A stretch of DNA of 64,000 nt from Streptomyces sp. NBC_01551 (GTDB lineage Bacteria; Actinomycetota; Actinomycetes; Streptomycetales; Streptomycetaceae), in assembly GCF_026339935.1 (NCBI RefSeq), contig NZ_JAPEPX010000001.1, positions 3,176,001-3,240,000 on the forward strand. The letters run 5' to 3'. Of the stretch, positions 34,815-44,375 are shown piece after piece. The position numbers were made by a program, and so were the translations under genes. The notes below the pieces were generated by a model. The model ran no database searches, had not been told where the DNA came from, and saw nothing but the letters and a program-made list of their open reading frames with translations. Position 1 is the stretch's first letter; each line of letters begins with the position of its first letter.

Positions 34815-37076
34815 GTGGCCGAGGCGGCAGACAACCAGGGGGCAGTACCGGCCCCTGCCCGGCGTCGCTGGCTGCGGCGCGCGGTCGTCCTGCTCGCCGG
34901 GACGCCGGTGCTCGCCGCCCTGGTCTATGCCCCCGCCCCGCCGGCCCAGGCCGCGGACGCCGCCGTCGATGTCCAATTGGACACACTGACCCCTGCGGCT
35001 CCGGTCAAGGGCGACACCCTGACGATCTCGGGGACGGTGGTCAACAACACCCGCGAGGCGATCAACGACGCGCACGTGGGCCTGCGGGTCGGATCCCCGC
35101 TGGGGGACCGCAGCGCCATCGACGAGGTGGCGGACCGCACGGGCTTCCGGCCCGGCACGGACCCCGCGGAGATCGACTCGGCGTACGCCGTGAAGATCGA
35201 CTCGCTGCCCGCGAAGGGCGCGCAGGCGTTCACCATCAAGGTTCCGGTGAACAAGCTCCCGCTGGACAAGGACGGCGTCTACCAGCTCGGCGTCTCCCTG
35301 TCCGGAGAGAGCGCGAACCGCCCGTACGAGCAGGTCCTGGGCATCGAGCGGACCTTCCTGCCCTGGCAGCCCGAGGCCGCCTCCAAGCGCTCCCACCTGG
35401 CCTACGTGTGGCCGCTGATCTCCACGACGCACCTGACGGCGGAGACCGGCTCGGACGAGACCCAGACGCCCGTCTTCCTCGACGACAACCTCGCCGACGA
35501 GCTGAAGCCCGGTGGCCGCCTGGAGCAGATGGTCACGCTCGGCAAGGAGCTGCCCATCACGTGGGTCATCGACCCCGACCTGCTCTACACGGTCGACGCG
35601 ATGACCAAGGGCTACCGGATCCGCACCCCCGACGGCCGGACCGTGCAGGGCAAGAACAAGGCCGTGGCCGAGCAGTGGCTCAGCTCCCTGGAGGCCGCCG
35701 TCCAGGGCAAGAAGGTCGTCGCGCTGCCGTTCGCCGACCCCGACATCGCCTCCCTCGCGCACCGCGGCAAGGACGTGTCGGGCACCCTGGGCCAGCTGCG
35801 CCCGGCCACCGACAAGGCGAAGCAGGCCGTCGAGACGGTCCTGCACGTGCCCGCCTCCACCGGTTTCTCCTGGCCGGTGGCCGGCGCGATCGACCCGTCG
35901 ATCGTCAACGTCGCCACCTCGGCCGGCGCCCACAACGTCCTCACCCGCAGCGACAGCCTCCGCGAGACCGGCTCCCTCGGCTACACCCCCTCGGCGGCCC
36001 GGCCCATCGGCGCGGGCAGCACCGCCGTCGTGGCCGACGCCGGCCTCTCCACCGCCTTCGAGGGCAACATGCTCAGCGCCGGGAACTCCACGCTCGCCGT
36101 GCAGGAGTTCCTGGCCCACAGCCTCGCCCTCAACCTGCAGGACACCGGCGAACAGCGCAGCTTCGTGGTCGCCCCGCAGCGGATGCCGTCGTCCAGCCAG
36201 GTGCAGACGATGGCCGCCGCCCTGCGCGGCCTCCAGAGCGGCCGCTGGACGCAGCCCACCGACCTGGAGGCCGCGGCCGCCGCGAAGCCCGACCCGGGCG
36301 CGGCCACCCAGGTGCCGGGGGCCGGTCAGTACCCCGAGTCCCTGCGCAAGCAGGAGCTGCCGGTGTCCGCGTTCGAGAACATCCGCACCACACAGAACAC
36401 CCTCGACCACTTCAAGGTGATCCTCTCCGCGCCGGACCGCGTGGAGATCCCGTTCGGCAACACCATGAACCGCGAGATGTCCTCCACGTGGCGCGGCCGC
36501 CCGGAGGAGGCCAAGGTCTACCGGGACCAGGTGCAGCGGTACCTGATCGGCCTCACCGAGAAGGTCAAGGTCATCCCGAAGTCCGACGCCACCCTGTCCG
36601 GGCACAGCGCGACCCTTCCGGTGACAGTGCAGAACAGCCTCGTCCAGGACGTCCACGACCTGGTGCTGCGGGTGAAGTCCGCCAACCCCACCCGCCTGAT
36701 GTTCGACGACAGCGGCACGGCCCAGCAGGAAGTCACCGTCCAGGCCGACCACAGCCAGACGCTGAAGTTCACCGCCAACGCCACGGCGAGCGGTCCGGTC
36801 GAGGTCACGGCGCAGCTCTTCACCAAGGACGGCGTGCCCTACGGCAAGGAACGCAAGTTCACCGTCGACGCCACGGAGATCACTCCCACCGTCATGCTGG
36901 TGATCGCCGGCGGCGTGCTCCTCCTCGTTCTGGCAGGCGTGAAGATGTACGCCAGCCGCAAGCGCGTAGCGGCCCGTGCGGCCGCCGAGGAGAGCACGCA
37001 GCCGAGTGACGAGTCCCCGGACACCGGACCGCAAAGCGCGAGCGGGTCCGGCACGAGTGAGACAGTGGACCGTTGA
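34815..37076 (+). CDS. DUF6049-family secreted, membrane-anchored protein
   Basis: About 753 residues. A Arg-rich N-terminus and hydrophobic segment (VVLLAGTPVLAALVYAPAPPAQA) form a signal peptide or anchor near residues 18-46, and a second membrane helix (VMLVIAGGVLLLVLAGVKMYA) lies at the C-terminus. The large region between is extracytoplasmic with Ig-like beta domains. The equivalent gene next to mviN in Mycobacterium is Rv3909, so a role in envelope assembly is likely but unproven. The GTG at 34815 is preceded by GAGGACGGG. It starts a rightward run with murJ and the pseudokinase. Confidence 0.85.
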   Translation: MAEAADNQGAVPAPARRRWLRRAVVLLAGTPVLAALVYAPAPPAQAADAAVDVQLDTLTPAAPVKGDTLTISGTVVNNTREAINDAHVGLRVGSPLGDRSAIDEVADRTGFRPGTDPAEIDSAYAVKIDSLPAKGAQAFTIKVPVNKLPLDKDGVYQLGVSLSGESANRPYEQVLGIERTFLPWQPEAASKRSHLAYVWPLISTTHLTAETGSDETQTPVFLDDNLADELKPGGRLEQMVTLGKELPITWVIDPDLLYTVDAMTKGYRIRTPDGRTVQGKNKAVAEQWLSSLEAAVQGKKVVALPFADPDIASLAHRGKDVSGTLGQLRPATDKAKQAVETVLHVPASTGFSWPVAGAIDPSIVNVATSAGAHNVLTRSDSLRETGSLGYTPSAARPIGAGSTAVVADAGLSTAFEGNMLSAGNSTLAVQEFLAHSLALNLQDTGEQRSFVVAPQRMPSSSQVQTMAAALRGLQSGRWTQPTDLEAAAAAKPDPGAATQVPGAGQYPESLRKQELPVSAFENIRTTQNTLDHFKVILSAPDRVEIPFGNTMNREMSSTWRGRPEEAKVYRDQVQRYLIGLTEKVKVIPKSDATLSGHSATLPVTVQNSLVQDVHDLVLRVKSANPTRLMFDDSGTAQQEVTVQADHSQTLKFTANATASGPVEVTAQLFTKDGVPYGKERKFTVDATEITPTVMLVIAGGVLLLVLAGVKMYASRKRVAARAAAEESTQPSDESPDTGPQSASGSGTSETVDR

Positions 37077-37122
37077 GCGAGCCGTGGCCGGTCGGGCCTG
37101 GGGACGATGAGGTGGGGTTTCG

Positions 37123-39300
37123 ATGAACGCGCCGTACAACGGTGACCGCGCGCAGGGCACTGGCGGGCCCGCGCCCTCCCAGGGCACTGCCCCGGGCACA
37201 CCGGTGCCCGGGCAGGTTCCCGCGCCTGCGCCCGCGCCGGATCACGACCCTTATGTCCAGGACGCCTACGATCACGACCCGTACCGGTCGCAGGACCTCT
37301 CGGCCCAGGACCCGGTGGCGGAGGTGCTCTACGACCGCGCCTCCCACCCCCCGCCGCCGCCCGGCACCTTCCAGGAGCCCGGCCCGCTCTACGCGGCCCC
37401 GGCCGCGCCCGTGCACGGCCCCGACCCGCGGGTGTGGGCCCAGACCCCGCCGCCGGAGCCCGACGGCCCGTCCCGCCACCTGCCCTACGGGGACCACGCC
37501 ACCACCACCCAGTTCGTCGGTGTCGACTCACTCGTGACCAGCGCGGCGGACGAGCGGGCCGAGCCCGACGCGTTCGCGCACCTCTACCGGGACCAGCAGG
37601 CGGCGCCCCGCACCCCGGCCGAGGACGCCCCCGTCGCCGCCCCGGCACCGAGCAAGCCCGCCGGGCGCGCCGCCGGCCTGCTCAAGTCCAGCGCCCTCAT
37701 GGCCGCCGGCACGATCGTCTCCCGCATTACCGGCTTCCTGAGGACCCTGGTCATCGCCGGCGCGATCGGCGTCGCCACCCTCAACGACAGCTACCAGGTC
37801 GCCAACACCCTGCCGACGATGATCTACGTCCTGGTCGGCGGCGGCGCCCTGAACTCCGTCTTCATCCCGCAGCTGGTCCGCGCAATGAAGAACGACGAGG
37901 ACGGCGGCGAGGCCTACGCCAACCGCCTGCTGACCCTCGTCATGGTGCTGCTCGGCGCGGTCACCACGATCTGCGTCCTCGCGGCCCCGCTGTTCATCGG
38001 CATGATGTCGCAGAAGATCGCCGACGATCCGCAGCGGATGGACGTCGCCGTCGCCTTCGCCCACTACTGCCTGCCGACCATGTTCTTCATGGGCGTGCAC
38101 GTGGTACTCGGTCAGATCCTCAACGCCCGCGGCCGGTTCGGCGCGATGATGTGGACCCCCGTCCTCAACAACATCGTCGTCATCGCCACCTTCGGCGCCT
38201 TCATCTGGGCCTTCGGCGGCTTCACCGCCACCGGCGTGACCGAGGGGAGCATCACCCCAGAGGGCGTCCGCCTGCTGGGCCTGGGCACCCTGCTCGGCCT
38301 CACCGTCCAGTCCCTCGCGATGGTCCCCTACCTGCGCGACGCCGGCTTCAAGCCCCGTCTGCGCTTCGACTGGAAGGGGCACGGCCTCGGCAAGGCGGCC
38401 GGCCTGGCCAAGTGGACGTTCTTCTTCGTCCTCGCCAACCAGCTCGGCCTCGTCGTCGTCACCCAGCTCGCCACCTGGGCGGGCCAGGTCGCCGCCAAGC
38501 AGGGCCACGGCGGTACCGGCATCACCGGCTACAACTACGCGCTGCTGCTGTGGCAGATGCCGCAGGCCATCATCACCGTCTCCGTCATGACGGCCGTCCT
38601 GCCGCGCATCTCCCGCTCCGCCCACGACGGGGACGCCGCCGCCGTCCGCGACGACATCTCCTACGGCCTGCGCACCTCGGCCGTCGCGATCGTGCCCTGC
38701 GCCTTCGCGTTCCTCGCGCTGGGCGTCCCGATGTCCACGCTGCTCTACGCCGGCTCCGGCACGCAGAGCGCCCAGAACATCGGCTTCATCCTGATGGCCT
38801 TCGGCCTCGGACTGATCCCCTACTCCGTCCAGTACGTGGTCCTGCGCGGCTTCTACGCCTACGAGGACACCCGGACGCCCTTCTACAACACCGTCATCGT
38901 CGCCGCCGTCAACGCCGGCGTCTCCGCCCTCGCGTTCTTCGTCCTCCCGGCCCGCTGGGCCGTCGTCGGCATGGCCTTCGCCTACGGCCTCGGCTACGCC
39001 GTCGGCGTGGGCGTCGCCTGGCGCCGGCTGCGCACCCGCCTGGGCGGCGACCTCGACGGCGCCCACGTGATGCGCACCTACACGCGCCTCATCGGTGCCT
39101 GCGTCCCGGCCGCGGCCGTCGCCGGCGCCGCCGCGTACGGGGTCACCCAGTGGCTGGGCAGCGGAGTCCTCGGTTCCGTCGTCGCCCTGGTGGCCGGACT
39201 CATCGCCTTGGCCGCCGTGTTCCTCGCCGCCGCCAAGCGCATGCGCATCGAAGAGCTCAACGCGATGGTCGGAATGGTCCGCGGGCGCATGGGGCGCTGA
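37123..39300 (+). CDS. murJ: Lipid II flippase MurJ
   Basis: 725 residues. MurJ moves lipid II across the cytoplasmic membrane. About 185 residues of Pro/Asp/Ala-rich cytoplasmic sequence precede the membrane domain, which starts at LLKSSALMAAGTIVSRITGFLRTLVIAGAIG and contains about fourteen helices of the MVF family. The long N-terminal extension is not found in most MurJ proteins. It lies between the DUF6049 gene and the pseudokinase gene. GAGGTGGGG precedes the ATG. Confidence 0.95.
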   Translation: MNAPYNGDRAQGTGGPAPSQGTAPGTPVPGQVPAPAPAPDHDPYVQDAYDHDPYRSQDLSAQDPVAEVLYDRASHPPPPPGTFQEPGPLYAAPAAPVHGPDPRVWAQTPPPEPDGPSRHLPYGDHATTTQFVGVDSLVTSAADERAEPDAFAHLYRDQQAAPRTPAEDAPVAAPAPSKPAGRAAGLLKSSALMAAGTIVSRITGFLRTLVIAGAIGVATLNDSYQVANTLPTMIYVLVGGGALNSVFIPQLVRAMKNDEDGGEAYANRLLTLVMVLLGAVTTICVLAAPLFIGMMSQKIADDPQRMDVAVAFAHYCLPTMFFMGVHVVLGQILNARGRFGAMMWTPVLNNIVVIATFGAFIWAFGGFTATGVTEGSITPEGVRLLGLGTLLGLTVQSLAMVPYLRDAGFKPRLRFDWKGHGLGKAAGLAKWTFFFVLANQLGLVVVTQLATWAGQVAAKQGHGGTGITGYNYALLLWQMPQAIITVSVMTAVLPRISRSAHDGDAAAVRDDISYGLRTSAVAIVPCAFAFLALGVPMSTLLYAGSGTQSAQNIGFILMAFGLGLIPYSVQYVVLRGFYAYEDTRTPFYNTVIVAAVNAGVSALAFFVLPARWAVVGMAFAYGLGYAVGVGVAWRRLRTRLGGDLDGAHVMRTYTRLIGACVPAAAVAGAAAYGVTQWLGSGVLGSVVALVAGLIALAAVFLAAAKRMRIEELNAMVGMVRGRMGR

Positions 39301-39417
39301 TGCGCACAACCGTTGCCCCTCTTCGCGTGTCGTGCATAGCGCCAGACTGTGGGCACAATTGGCATGGCTTCGCAGACTGGCCGACAGCGCGCAACGGATG
39401 GGGAGGCAGGGACGACG

Positions 39418-41136
39418 GTGGCGGAACGTAGCACGGCTGCCGTCGACGTGGCCGACAACAGCGGCGACGAGCCGCTGGCCGCAGATGCGGCCAAGGCCAC
39501 GGCCGACGGGGTGGACACCCAGAACCGACAAGCCGCGGACGGACCCATGCCCGAGAAGGACGGCGAACGCGCGAGCGCGGCCTCCTCGGCTGCGCCCGAA
39601 CTCCACAGCGGCCACAAGCTCGCCAGACGCTACCGGCTCGAGGAGTGCGTCACCCGTCTGGACGGATTCAGCAGCTGGCGCGCGATGGACGAGAAGCTGC
39701 GGCGCGCCGTGGGCGTCCACCTGCTGCCCGCCGACCACGCGCGGGCCCGCTCCGTGCTGGCCGCGGCCCGCTCCTCCGCCCTCCTCGGCGACCCCCGGTT
39801 CGTCCAGGTCCTCGACGCGGTCGAGGAGAACGACCTCGTCTACGTCGTCCACGAGTGGCTGCCCGACGCCACCGAGCTCACCGCGCTCCTCGCGGCGGCA
39901 CCCCTGGAACCCCACGAGGCCTACCAGCTCGTCAGCCAGGTCTCCCAGGCCATGGCCGCGGCCCACCGCGAGGGCCTGTCCCACCTGCGCCTGACGCCCA
40001 GCGCGATACTGCGCACCTCCACGGGCCAGTACCGCATCCGCGGCCTCGCCGTGAACGCCGCCCTGCGCGGCATCACCAGCGAGACCCCGCAGCGTGCGGA
40101 CACCGAGGCCATCGGCGCGCTCCTGTATGCCGCCCTCACCCAGCGCTGGCCGTACGAGAGCGACGCCTACGGCCTCACCGGCCTGCCCAAGGGCGTCGGC
40201 CTGATCGCACCCGACCAGGTCCGCGCCGGCGTCCACCGGGGCCTGGGCGAGCTCGCCATGCGCGCCCTCGCCAACGACGGGGCCACCGCCTCCCGCCAGG
40301 AGCCCGCCTGCACCACCCCCGAGGAACTGGCCAAGGCCGTCGCCGCGATGCCGCGCATCCGGCCGCCGGAGCCCGTCTTCACGGCCCCGCCCGAGTACCA
40401 GCACACCACCTACCAGCAGGGCAGCTACGGCCGTCCCACGCCTCCCGGCGTACCCACCGCACAGCGCCTCGCCGTCGCACCCCCGCCGCCCCCGCTGCAG
40501 AGCCGTACCGGCCGGGCCCTCAAGTGGAGCGTCGCCGCCCTGCTCATCGCCGCCCTCGGCCTGGGCAGCTGGCAGCTCGCCGACACCCTGCTGGAGCGCA
40601 CCAACCGGAACAGCGACAACCAGCACCAGCAGACGACGCCGGGCGACGACGCACCGCAGAAGAAGGAACCCGCGCAGATCGCCATCAAGCGGGCCGAGGA
40701 GTACTACCCCGACGGCACGCCCCAGGACCTCGACGGCGTCTCCAACACGTACGACGACGACAAGTCGTCCTTCTGGCGCACCCGGACCTTCTACGACGGC
40801 CCCGAGGTGAAGGTCAAGGACGGCCTCGGCATCGTCTACGACCTCGGCTCCGAGCGGGACGTCAGCGCCGCCTCGATAGCGCTGAAGTACGCCGGCAACC
40901 ACACCACCGTCACGCTGTACGCGACCAAGAACATGTCCTCGCAGACACCGGTCTCGTCCATGAAGAAGATCGTCGGGGCCGCCACCTCGGAGAACCAGCT
41001 CAAGCTGACCACCGAAAACCCGGTCAAGACGCGCTACGTCCTGCTGTGGATCACCGCCATGCCGCAGGCCGGAGCGGACGACTACACCAAACCCGGCTAC
41101 AAGCAGGCCATCACGGATGTGCAGTTCGCGGGCTGA
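39418..41136 (+). CDS. Serine/threonine pseudokinase with extracellular discoidin-like domain
   Basis: About 572 residues. A kinase-like domain at about residues 67-325 lacks the catalytic residues: the VAIK lysine position reads AVGVHLL, the HRD loop reads LSHLRLTPSAI with no catalytic Asp, and no DFG motif is visible. A Pro-rich linker, one membrane helix (about 367-391) and an extracytoplasmic beta-rich domain follow. In M. tuberculosis the same modules are fused to MviN/MurJ in one protein (Rv3910); here they are separate. I start at the GTG at 39418 after GGGGAGG; earlier starts at 39349 or 39364 exist. Confidence 0.87.
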   Translation: MAERSTAAVDVADNSGDEPLAADAAKATADGVDTQNRQAADGPMPEKDGERASAASSAAPELHSGHKLARRYRLEECVTRLDGFSSWRAMDEKLRRAVGVHLLPADHARARSVLAAARSSALLGDPRFVQVLDAVEENDLVYVVHEWLPDATELTALLAAAPLEPHEAYQLVSQVSQAMAAAHREGLSHLRLTPSAILRTSTGQYRIRGLAVNAALRGITSETPQRADTEAIGALLYAALTQRWPYESDAYGLTGLPKGVGLIAPDQVRAGVHRGLGELAMRALANDGATASRQEPACTTPEELAKAVAAMPRIRPPEPVFTAPPEYQHTTYQQGSYGRPTPPGVPTAQRLAVAPPPPPLQSRTGRALKWSVAALLIAALGLGSWQLADTLLERTNRNSDNQHQQTTPGDDAPQKKEPAQIAIKRAEEYYPDGTPQDLDGVSNTYDDDKSSFWRTRTFYDGPEVKVKDGLGIVYDLGSERDVSAASIALKYAGNHTTVTLYATKNMSSQTPVSSMKKIVGAATSENQLKLTTENPVKTRYVLLWITAMPQAGADDYTKPGYKQAITDVQFAG

Positions 41137-41159
41137 CTCAGCAGGGGAGGGGCTCACCG

Positions 41160-41873
41160 TTGGACGACGCCGCAACCGGCGGCCGCAGCGACCAGGAACT
41201 CCTGGCCCTGCACGCCGCCGGAGACCCCGACGCGTTCGGTGAGCTCGTCCGCCGCCACCGGGACCGGCTCTGGGCCGTAGCCCTGCGCACCCTCGGTGAC
41301 CGCGAGGAAGCCGCCGACGCCGTCCAGGACGCCCTCGTCTCCGCCTACCGGGCCGCCCACACCTTCCGCGGCGAATCCGCGGTCACCACCTGGCTGCACC
41401 GCATCACCGTCAATGCCTGCCTCGACCGGGCCCGCAAGACGGCCTCCCGCAAGACCTCGCCCCTGGACGACACGGAGCGCCTGGAGCGCCTCCTGGAGCC
41501 CCACGAGTCCGCCGAGGCGCCCGCGGAGCGCCAGGACCTCCACCGCCAGCTCCTGGCCGCCCTCGGCACCCTCCCGGCCGAGCAGCGGGCCGCGCTCGTC
41601 CTCGTCGACATGCAGGGATACCCGGTCGCCGAGGCCGCCCGCATCCTCGACGTACCCACCGGCACCGTGAAAAGCCGGTGCGCGCGCGGCCGGGCGAAAC
41701 TCCTCCCGATGCTCACCCATCTACGCACGAATGCCGGGGATAACACCGCCACCGAGCGGGGAAGGAACCGGACGCCGGGGACACCCGTCCCACCAGCGGC
41801 AAGCCCCATGCATCCGGCCCCGCATCCGGCCCCGGACCCAGACGCTGTGAAGGGCGGAGGTGGACGAGCGTGA
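41160..41873 (+). CDS. sigM: ECF RNA polymerase sigma factor (SigM-position orthologue)
   Basis: About 237 residues. Region 2 (ELVRRHRDRLWAVALRTLGDREEAADAVQDALVSAYRAAHTF) and region 4 (LPAEQRAALVLVDMQGYPVAEAARILDVPTGTVKSRCARGRAKL) are typical of ECF sigma factors. The symbol follows the mycobacterial gene at the same position; S. coelicolor uses sigM for a different gene, so treat it as positional. The TTG at 41160 follows AGGGGAGGGG. A Pro-rich tail follows region 4. It overlaps the anti-sigma gene by 4 nt. Confidence 0.93.
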   Translation: MDDAATGGRSDQELLALHAAGDPDAFGELVRRHRDRLWAVALRTLGDREEAADAVQDALVSAYRAAHTFRGESAVTTWLHRITVNACLDRARKTASRKTSPLDDTERLERLLEPHESAEAPAERQDLHRQLLAALGTLPAEQRAALVLVDMQGYPVAEAARILDVPTGTVKSRCARGRAKLLPMLTHLRTNAGDNTATERGRNRTPGTPVPPAASPMHPAPHPAPDPDAVKGGGGRA

Positions 41874-42835
41874 CTCCCACAACCGGCACGATCCGGCACC
41901 CGGACGTCTCGGAGATCTCCGACCTGACCGAAGGACTCCTCTCCCCGGTCCGTACAGCCGAAGTGCGCCGCCACCTCGGCGACTGCGTCCTGTGCGCCGA
42001 CGTCCGGGCGTCCCTCGAAGAGATCCGCGCGCTGCTGGGCACCCTCCCGGGCCCGCCCCGCATTCCCGCCGACATCGCGGGACGCATCGACGCGGCCCTC
42101 GCCGCCGAGGCACTACTCGACGCCACCACCCCCCGCGACGAGCAGACGCCCGCCGCACGGGACGACCGTTCCGCTGATTCACCGGAGGCGCCCCCAGCGG
42201 CAGCCGGGGGAGGCACACCGGCCGCGCCGCCCACCGCGGGCGCCGGATCCGGCGGACAGCGGCCCGCCGGTCACCCGGTCGGCGCAACCGGCCCCGGCCG
42301 GCGTCGCGCCCGCCGACGGATCGCCATCGTCACGGGCCTCGCCGGAGCGGCCGCCTTCGCCCTCGCTGTCTTCCTGCTCAACGGACCCACCGGCACGCCC
42401 TCCCACGACACCGCCACCCGCGGCAGAACCGAGAGCAGCGCCGCCGCCCAGCCCTCGACCGACACCTACACCTCCGAGGGCCTGCGGAGCAGCGTCCAGC
42501 ACCTCCTCGCCAACTCGGAGAGCCCCAAGGCCGCGACCAGCGAGGGCAACAGCACCTACGGCCTGGAGAACACCTCGCCGGCTCCCGGAGTCGCCCCGCA
42601 GGACCGCCGGGCCGCCTCCGTCCCGCCCTGCGTGCAGGACGCCACCGGCCGGCCGGAGACCCCGCTGGCCACCGAACGCGGCAGCTACCAGGGCGCCCCC
42701 GTGTACCTCCTCGTCCTCCCCCACCCCGGCGACCCCGCCCGGGTGGACGCGTATCTCGTCGGCGCCGGCTGTGCGGACACCCCCACGAGGGCCCCCGGAA
42801 AACCTCTGCTGACCAGCACCTACCCGCGAAGCTGA
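41870..42835 (+). CDS. Membrane-anchored anti-sigma factor (ZAS type)
   Basis: 321 residues. A zinc-binding anti-sigma motif HLGDCVLC (H35, C39, C42; HX3CX2C) sits in the cytoplasmic N-terminus, then a Pro/Ala-rich linker, one membrane helix (151-171) and an extracytoplasmic domain of about 150 residues with two cysteines. It should hold the preceding sigma factor inactive until an envelope or thiol signal. The GTG start overlaps the sigma stop by 4 nt, so translation is coupled. Confidence 0.9.
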   Translation: MTPTTGTIRHPDVSEISDLTEGLLSPVRTAEVRRHLGDCVLCADVRASLEEIRALLGTLPGPPRIPADIAGRIDAALAAEALLDATTPRDEQTPAARDDRSADSPEAPPAAAGGGTPAAPPTAGAGSGGQRPAGHPVGATGPGRRRARRRIAIVTGLAGAAAFALAVFLLNGPTGTPSHDTATRGRTESSAAAQPSTDTYTSEGLRSSVQHLLANSESPKAATSEGNSTYGLENTSPAPGVAPQDRRAASVPPCVQDATGRPETPLATERGSYQGAPVYLLVLPHPGDPARVDAYLVGAGCADTPTRAPGKPLLTSTYPRS

Positions 42836-42864
42836 CGCGTTCGGGACCTCGCGCGGCCAAGTGG

Positions 42865-42890
42865 GGAATGTGTGCGCCGTAGGATCCGTT
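42865..42890 (+). promoter_or_regulatory. SigR-type promoter of trxBA
   Basis: GGAAT (42865-42869), an exact 18-bp spacer, and GTT (42888-42890) match the SigR consensus GGAAT-N18-GTT. In S. coelicolor the trxBA operon has a SigR-dependent promoter induced by disulfide stress. It starts 29 bp past the anti-sigma stop, so trxBA can be transcribed independently of it. Confidence 0.85.
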
Positions 42891-42959
42891 GGGTGGGGTG
42901 AGAGTCCGCACCGGCCCCCGGTAGGCAGCACGCAGTCCGCAGAGACGAGGAAAGAACCC

Positions 42960-43919
42960 GTGAGCGACGTACGAAACGTGATCATCATCGGCTCCGGGCC
43001 GGCCGGTTACACCGCCGCCCTGTACACCGCACGCGCTTCGCTCAAGCCCCTCGTCTTCGAGGGTGCCGTCACCGCCGGCGGCGCGCTGATGAACACCACC
43101 GAGGTCGAGAACTTCCCCGGGTTCCAGGACGGCATCATGGGTCCTGACCTCATGGACAACATGCGTGGCCAGGCCGAGCGCTTCGGCGCCGAGCTCGTCC
43201 CCGACGACATCGTCTCCGTGGACCTCACCGGCGACATCAAGACCGTCACCGACACGGCCGGCACCGTGCACCGCGCGAAGGCCGTCATCGTCACCACCGG
43301 CTCGCAGCACCGCAAGCTCGGCCTGCCCAACGAGGACACCCTCTCCGGCCGCGGTGTCTCCTGGTGCGCGACCTGCGACGGGTTCTTCTTCAAGGACCAG
43401 GACATCGCCGTGGTCGGCGGCGGCGACACCGCGATGGAGGAGGCGACCTTCCTCTCCCGCTTCGCCAAGAGTGTCACCATCGTCCACCGCCGCGACAGCC
43501 TCCGCGCCTCCAAGGCCATGCAGGACCGCGCCTTCGCCGACCCGAAGATCAAGTTCGCCTGGGACAGCGAGGTCGCCGAGATCCACGGCGAGCAGAAGCT
43601 CTCCGGTCTGACCCTGCGCAACACCAAGACCGGCGAGACCTCCCCGCTCGCCGTGACCGGCCTCTTCATCGCCGTCGGCCACGACCCGCGCACCGAACTC
43701 TTCACCGGCCAGCTGGACCTGGACGAGGAGGGCTACCTCAAGGTCGACGCCCCCTCCACCCGCACCAACCTCACCGGTGTCTTCGGCGCCGGCGACGTCG
43801 TCGACCACACCTACCGTCAGGCCATCACCGCCGCCGGCACCGGCTGCTCCGCCGCCCTCGACGCGGAGCGTTTCCTCGCCGCCCTCTCGGACGCCGAGCA
43901 CGCCCACGCGGCTGTCTGA
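42960..43919 (+). CDS. trxB: Thioredoxin-disulfide reductase
   Basis: 319 residues. FAD-binding [16 protein letters not shown] at the N-terminus, NADPH-binding [12 protein letters not shown], and the redox-active CATC (C136, C139) identify TrxB. It reduces thioredoxin with NADPH. The GTG at 42960 follows GAGGAAAG. The SigR promoter lies 70 nt upstream. Forms an operon with trxA, 49 nt downstream. Confidence 0.98.
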   Translation: MSDVRNVIIIGSGPAGYTAALYTARASLKPLVFEGAVTAGGALMNTTEVENFPGFQDGIMGPDLMDNMRGQAERFGAELVPDDIVSVDLTGDIKTVTDTAGTVHRAKAVIVTTGSQHRKLGLPNEDTLSGRGVSWCATCDGFFFKDQDIAVVGGGDTAMEEATFLSRFAKSVTIVHRRDSLRASKAMQDRAFADPKIKFAWDSEVAEIHGEQKLSGLTLRNTKTGETSPLAVTGLFIAVGHDPRTELFTGQLDLDEEGYLKVDAPSTRTNLTGVFGAGDVVDHTYRQAITAAGTGCSAALDAERFLAALSDAEHAHAAV

Positions 43920-43968
43920 CCCCTCAGATCACCCCCACACCACACCCCGCAGGAAGAAGGAGGCCGCT

Positions 43969-44310
43969 GTGGCCGGCACCCTCAAGAACGTGACCGACGC
44001 TGACTTCGACACCGAGGTCCTGGCCAGCGACAAGCCCGTACTGGTGGACTTCTGGGCCGCCTGGTGCGGTCCGTGCCGCCAGATCGCGCCCTCGCTGGAG
44101 GCCATCGCGGCCGAGTACGGCGACCAGATCGAGATCGTCAAGCTCAACATCGACGAGAACCCGGCCACGGCTGCCAAGTACGGCGTCATGTCCATCCCGA
44201 CGCTGAACGTCTACCAGGGCGGCGAGGTCGCCAAGACCATCGTCGGTGCCAAGCCGAAGGCCGCCATCCTGCGCGACCTCGAGGGCTTCGTCCAGGCCAA
44301 GGCCGTCTGA
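43969..44310 (+). CDS. trxA: Thioredoxin
   Basis: 113 residues with the active site WCGPC (C33, C36) in DFWAAWCGPCRQIAPSL and the cis-Pro region MSIPTLNVYQGG. It reduces cytoplasmic disulfides and is recycled by Trx[12 protein letters not shown] precedes the GTG at 43969. The operon ends at a hairpin made partly of parS sequence. Confidence 0.98.
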   Translation: MAGTLKNVTDADFDTEVLASDKPVLVDFWAAWCGPCRQIAPSLEAIAAEYGDQIEIVKLNIDENPATAAKYGVMSIPTLNVYQGGEVAKTIVGAKPKAAILRDLEGFVQAKAV

Positions 44311-44322
44311 CGCACCCCCGCT

Positions 44323-44338
44323 TGTTTCACGTGAAACG
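44323..44338. other. parS site 9, in a terminator stem
   Basis: TGTTTCACGTGAAACG, core perfect. It is the left part of the trxA/GNAT hairpin. Confidence 0.93.
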
Positions 44339-44375
44339 GGGCCGCCCCTTGTGGGGGCGGCCCCGTTTCACGTGA
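44327..44375. terminator. parS-containing terminator between trxA and the GNAT gene
   Basis: A perfect 22-bp inverted repeat (44327-44348 and 44354-44375) with a 5-nt loop. The outer stem is parS sequence (TCACGTGAAAC) and the inner stem is GGGGCCGCCCC. The genes on both sides converge, so it should stop both. Confidence 0.85.

Noticed and set aside
37077..37122. A terminator between the DUF6049 gene and murJ
   Set aside because: No stable inverted repeat is visible; the 46-nt gap fits an operon.
37528..41175. 1215-codon open frame antisense to murJ and the pseudokinase gene
   Set aside because: Its composition is low-complexity Gly/Asp/Val/Arg, typical of mirror frames in GC-rich genes, and both sense genes are well supported.
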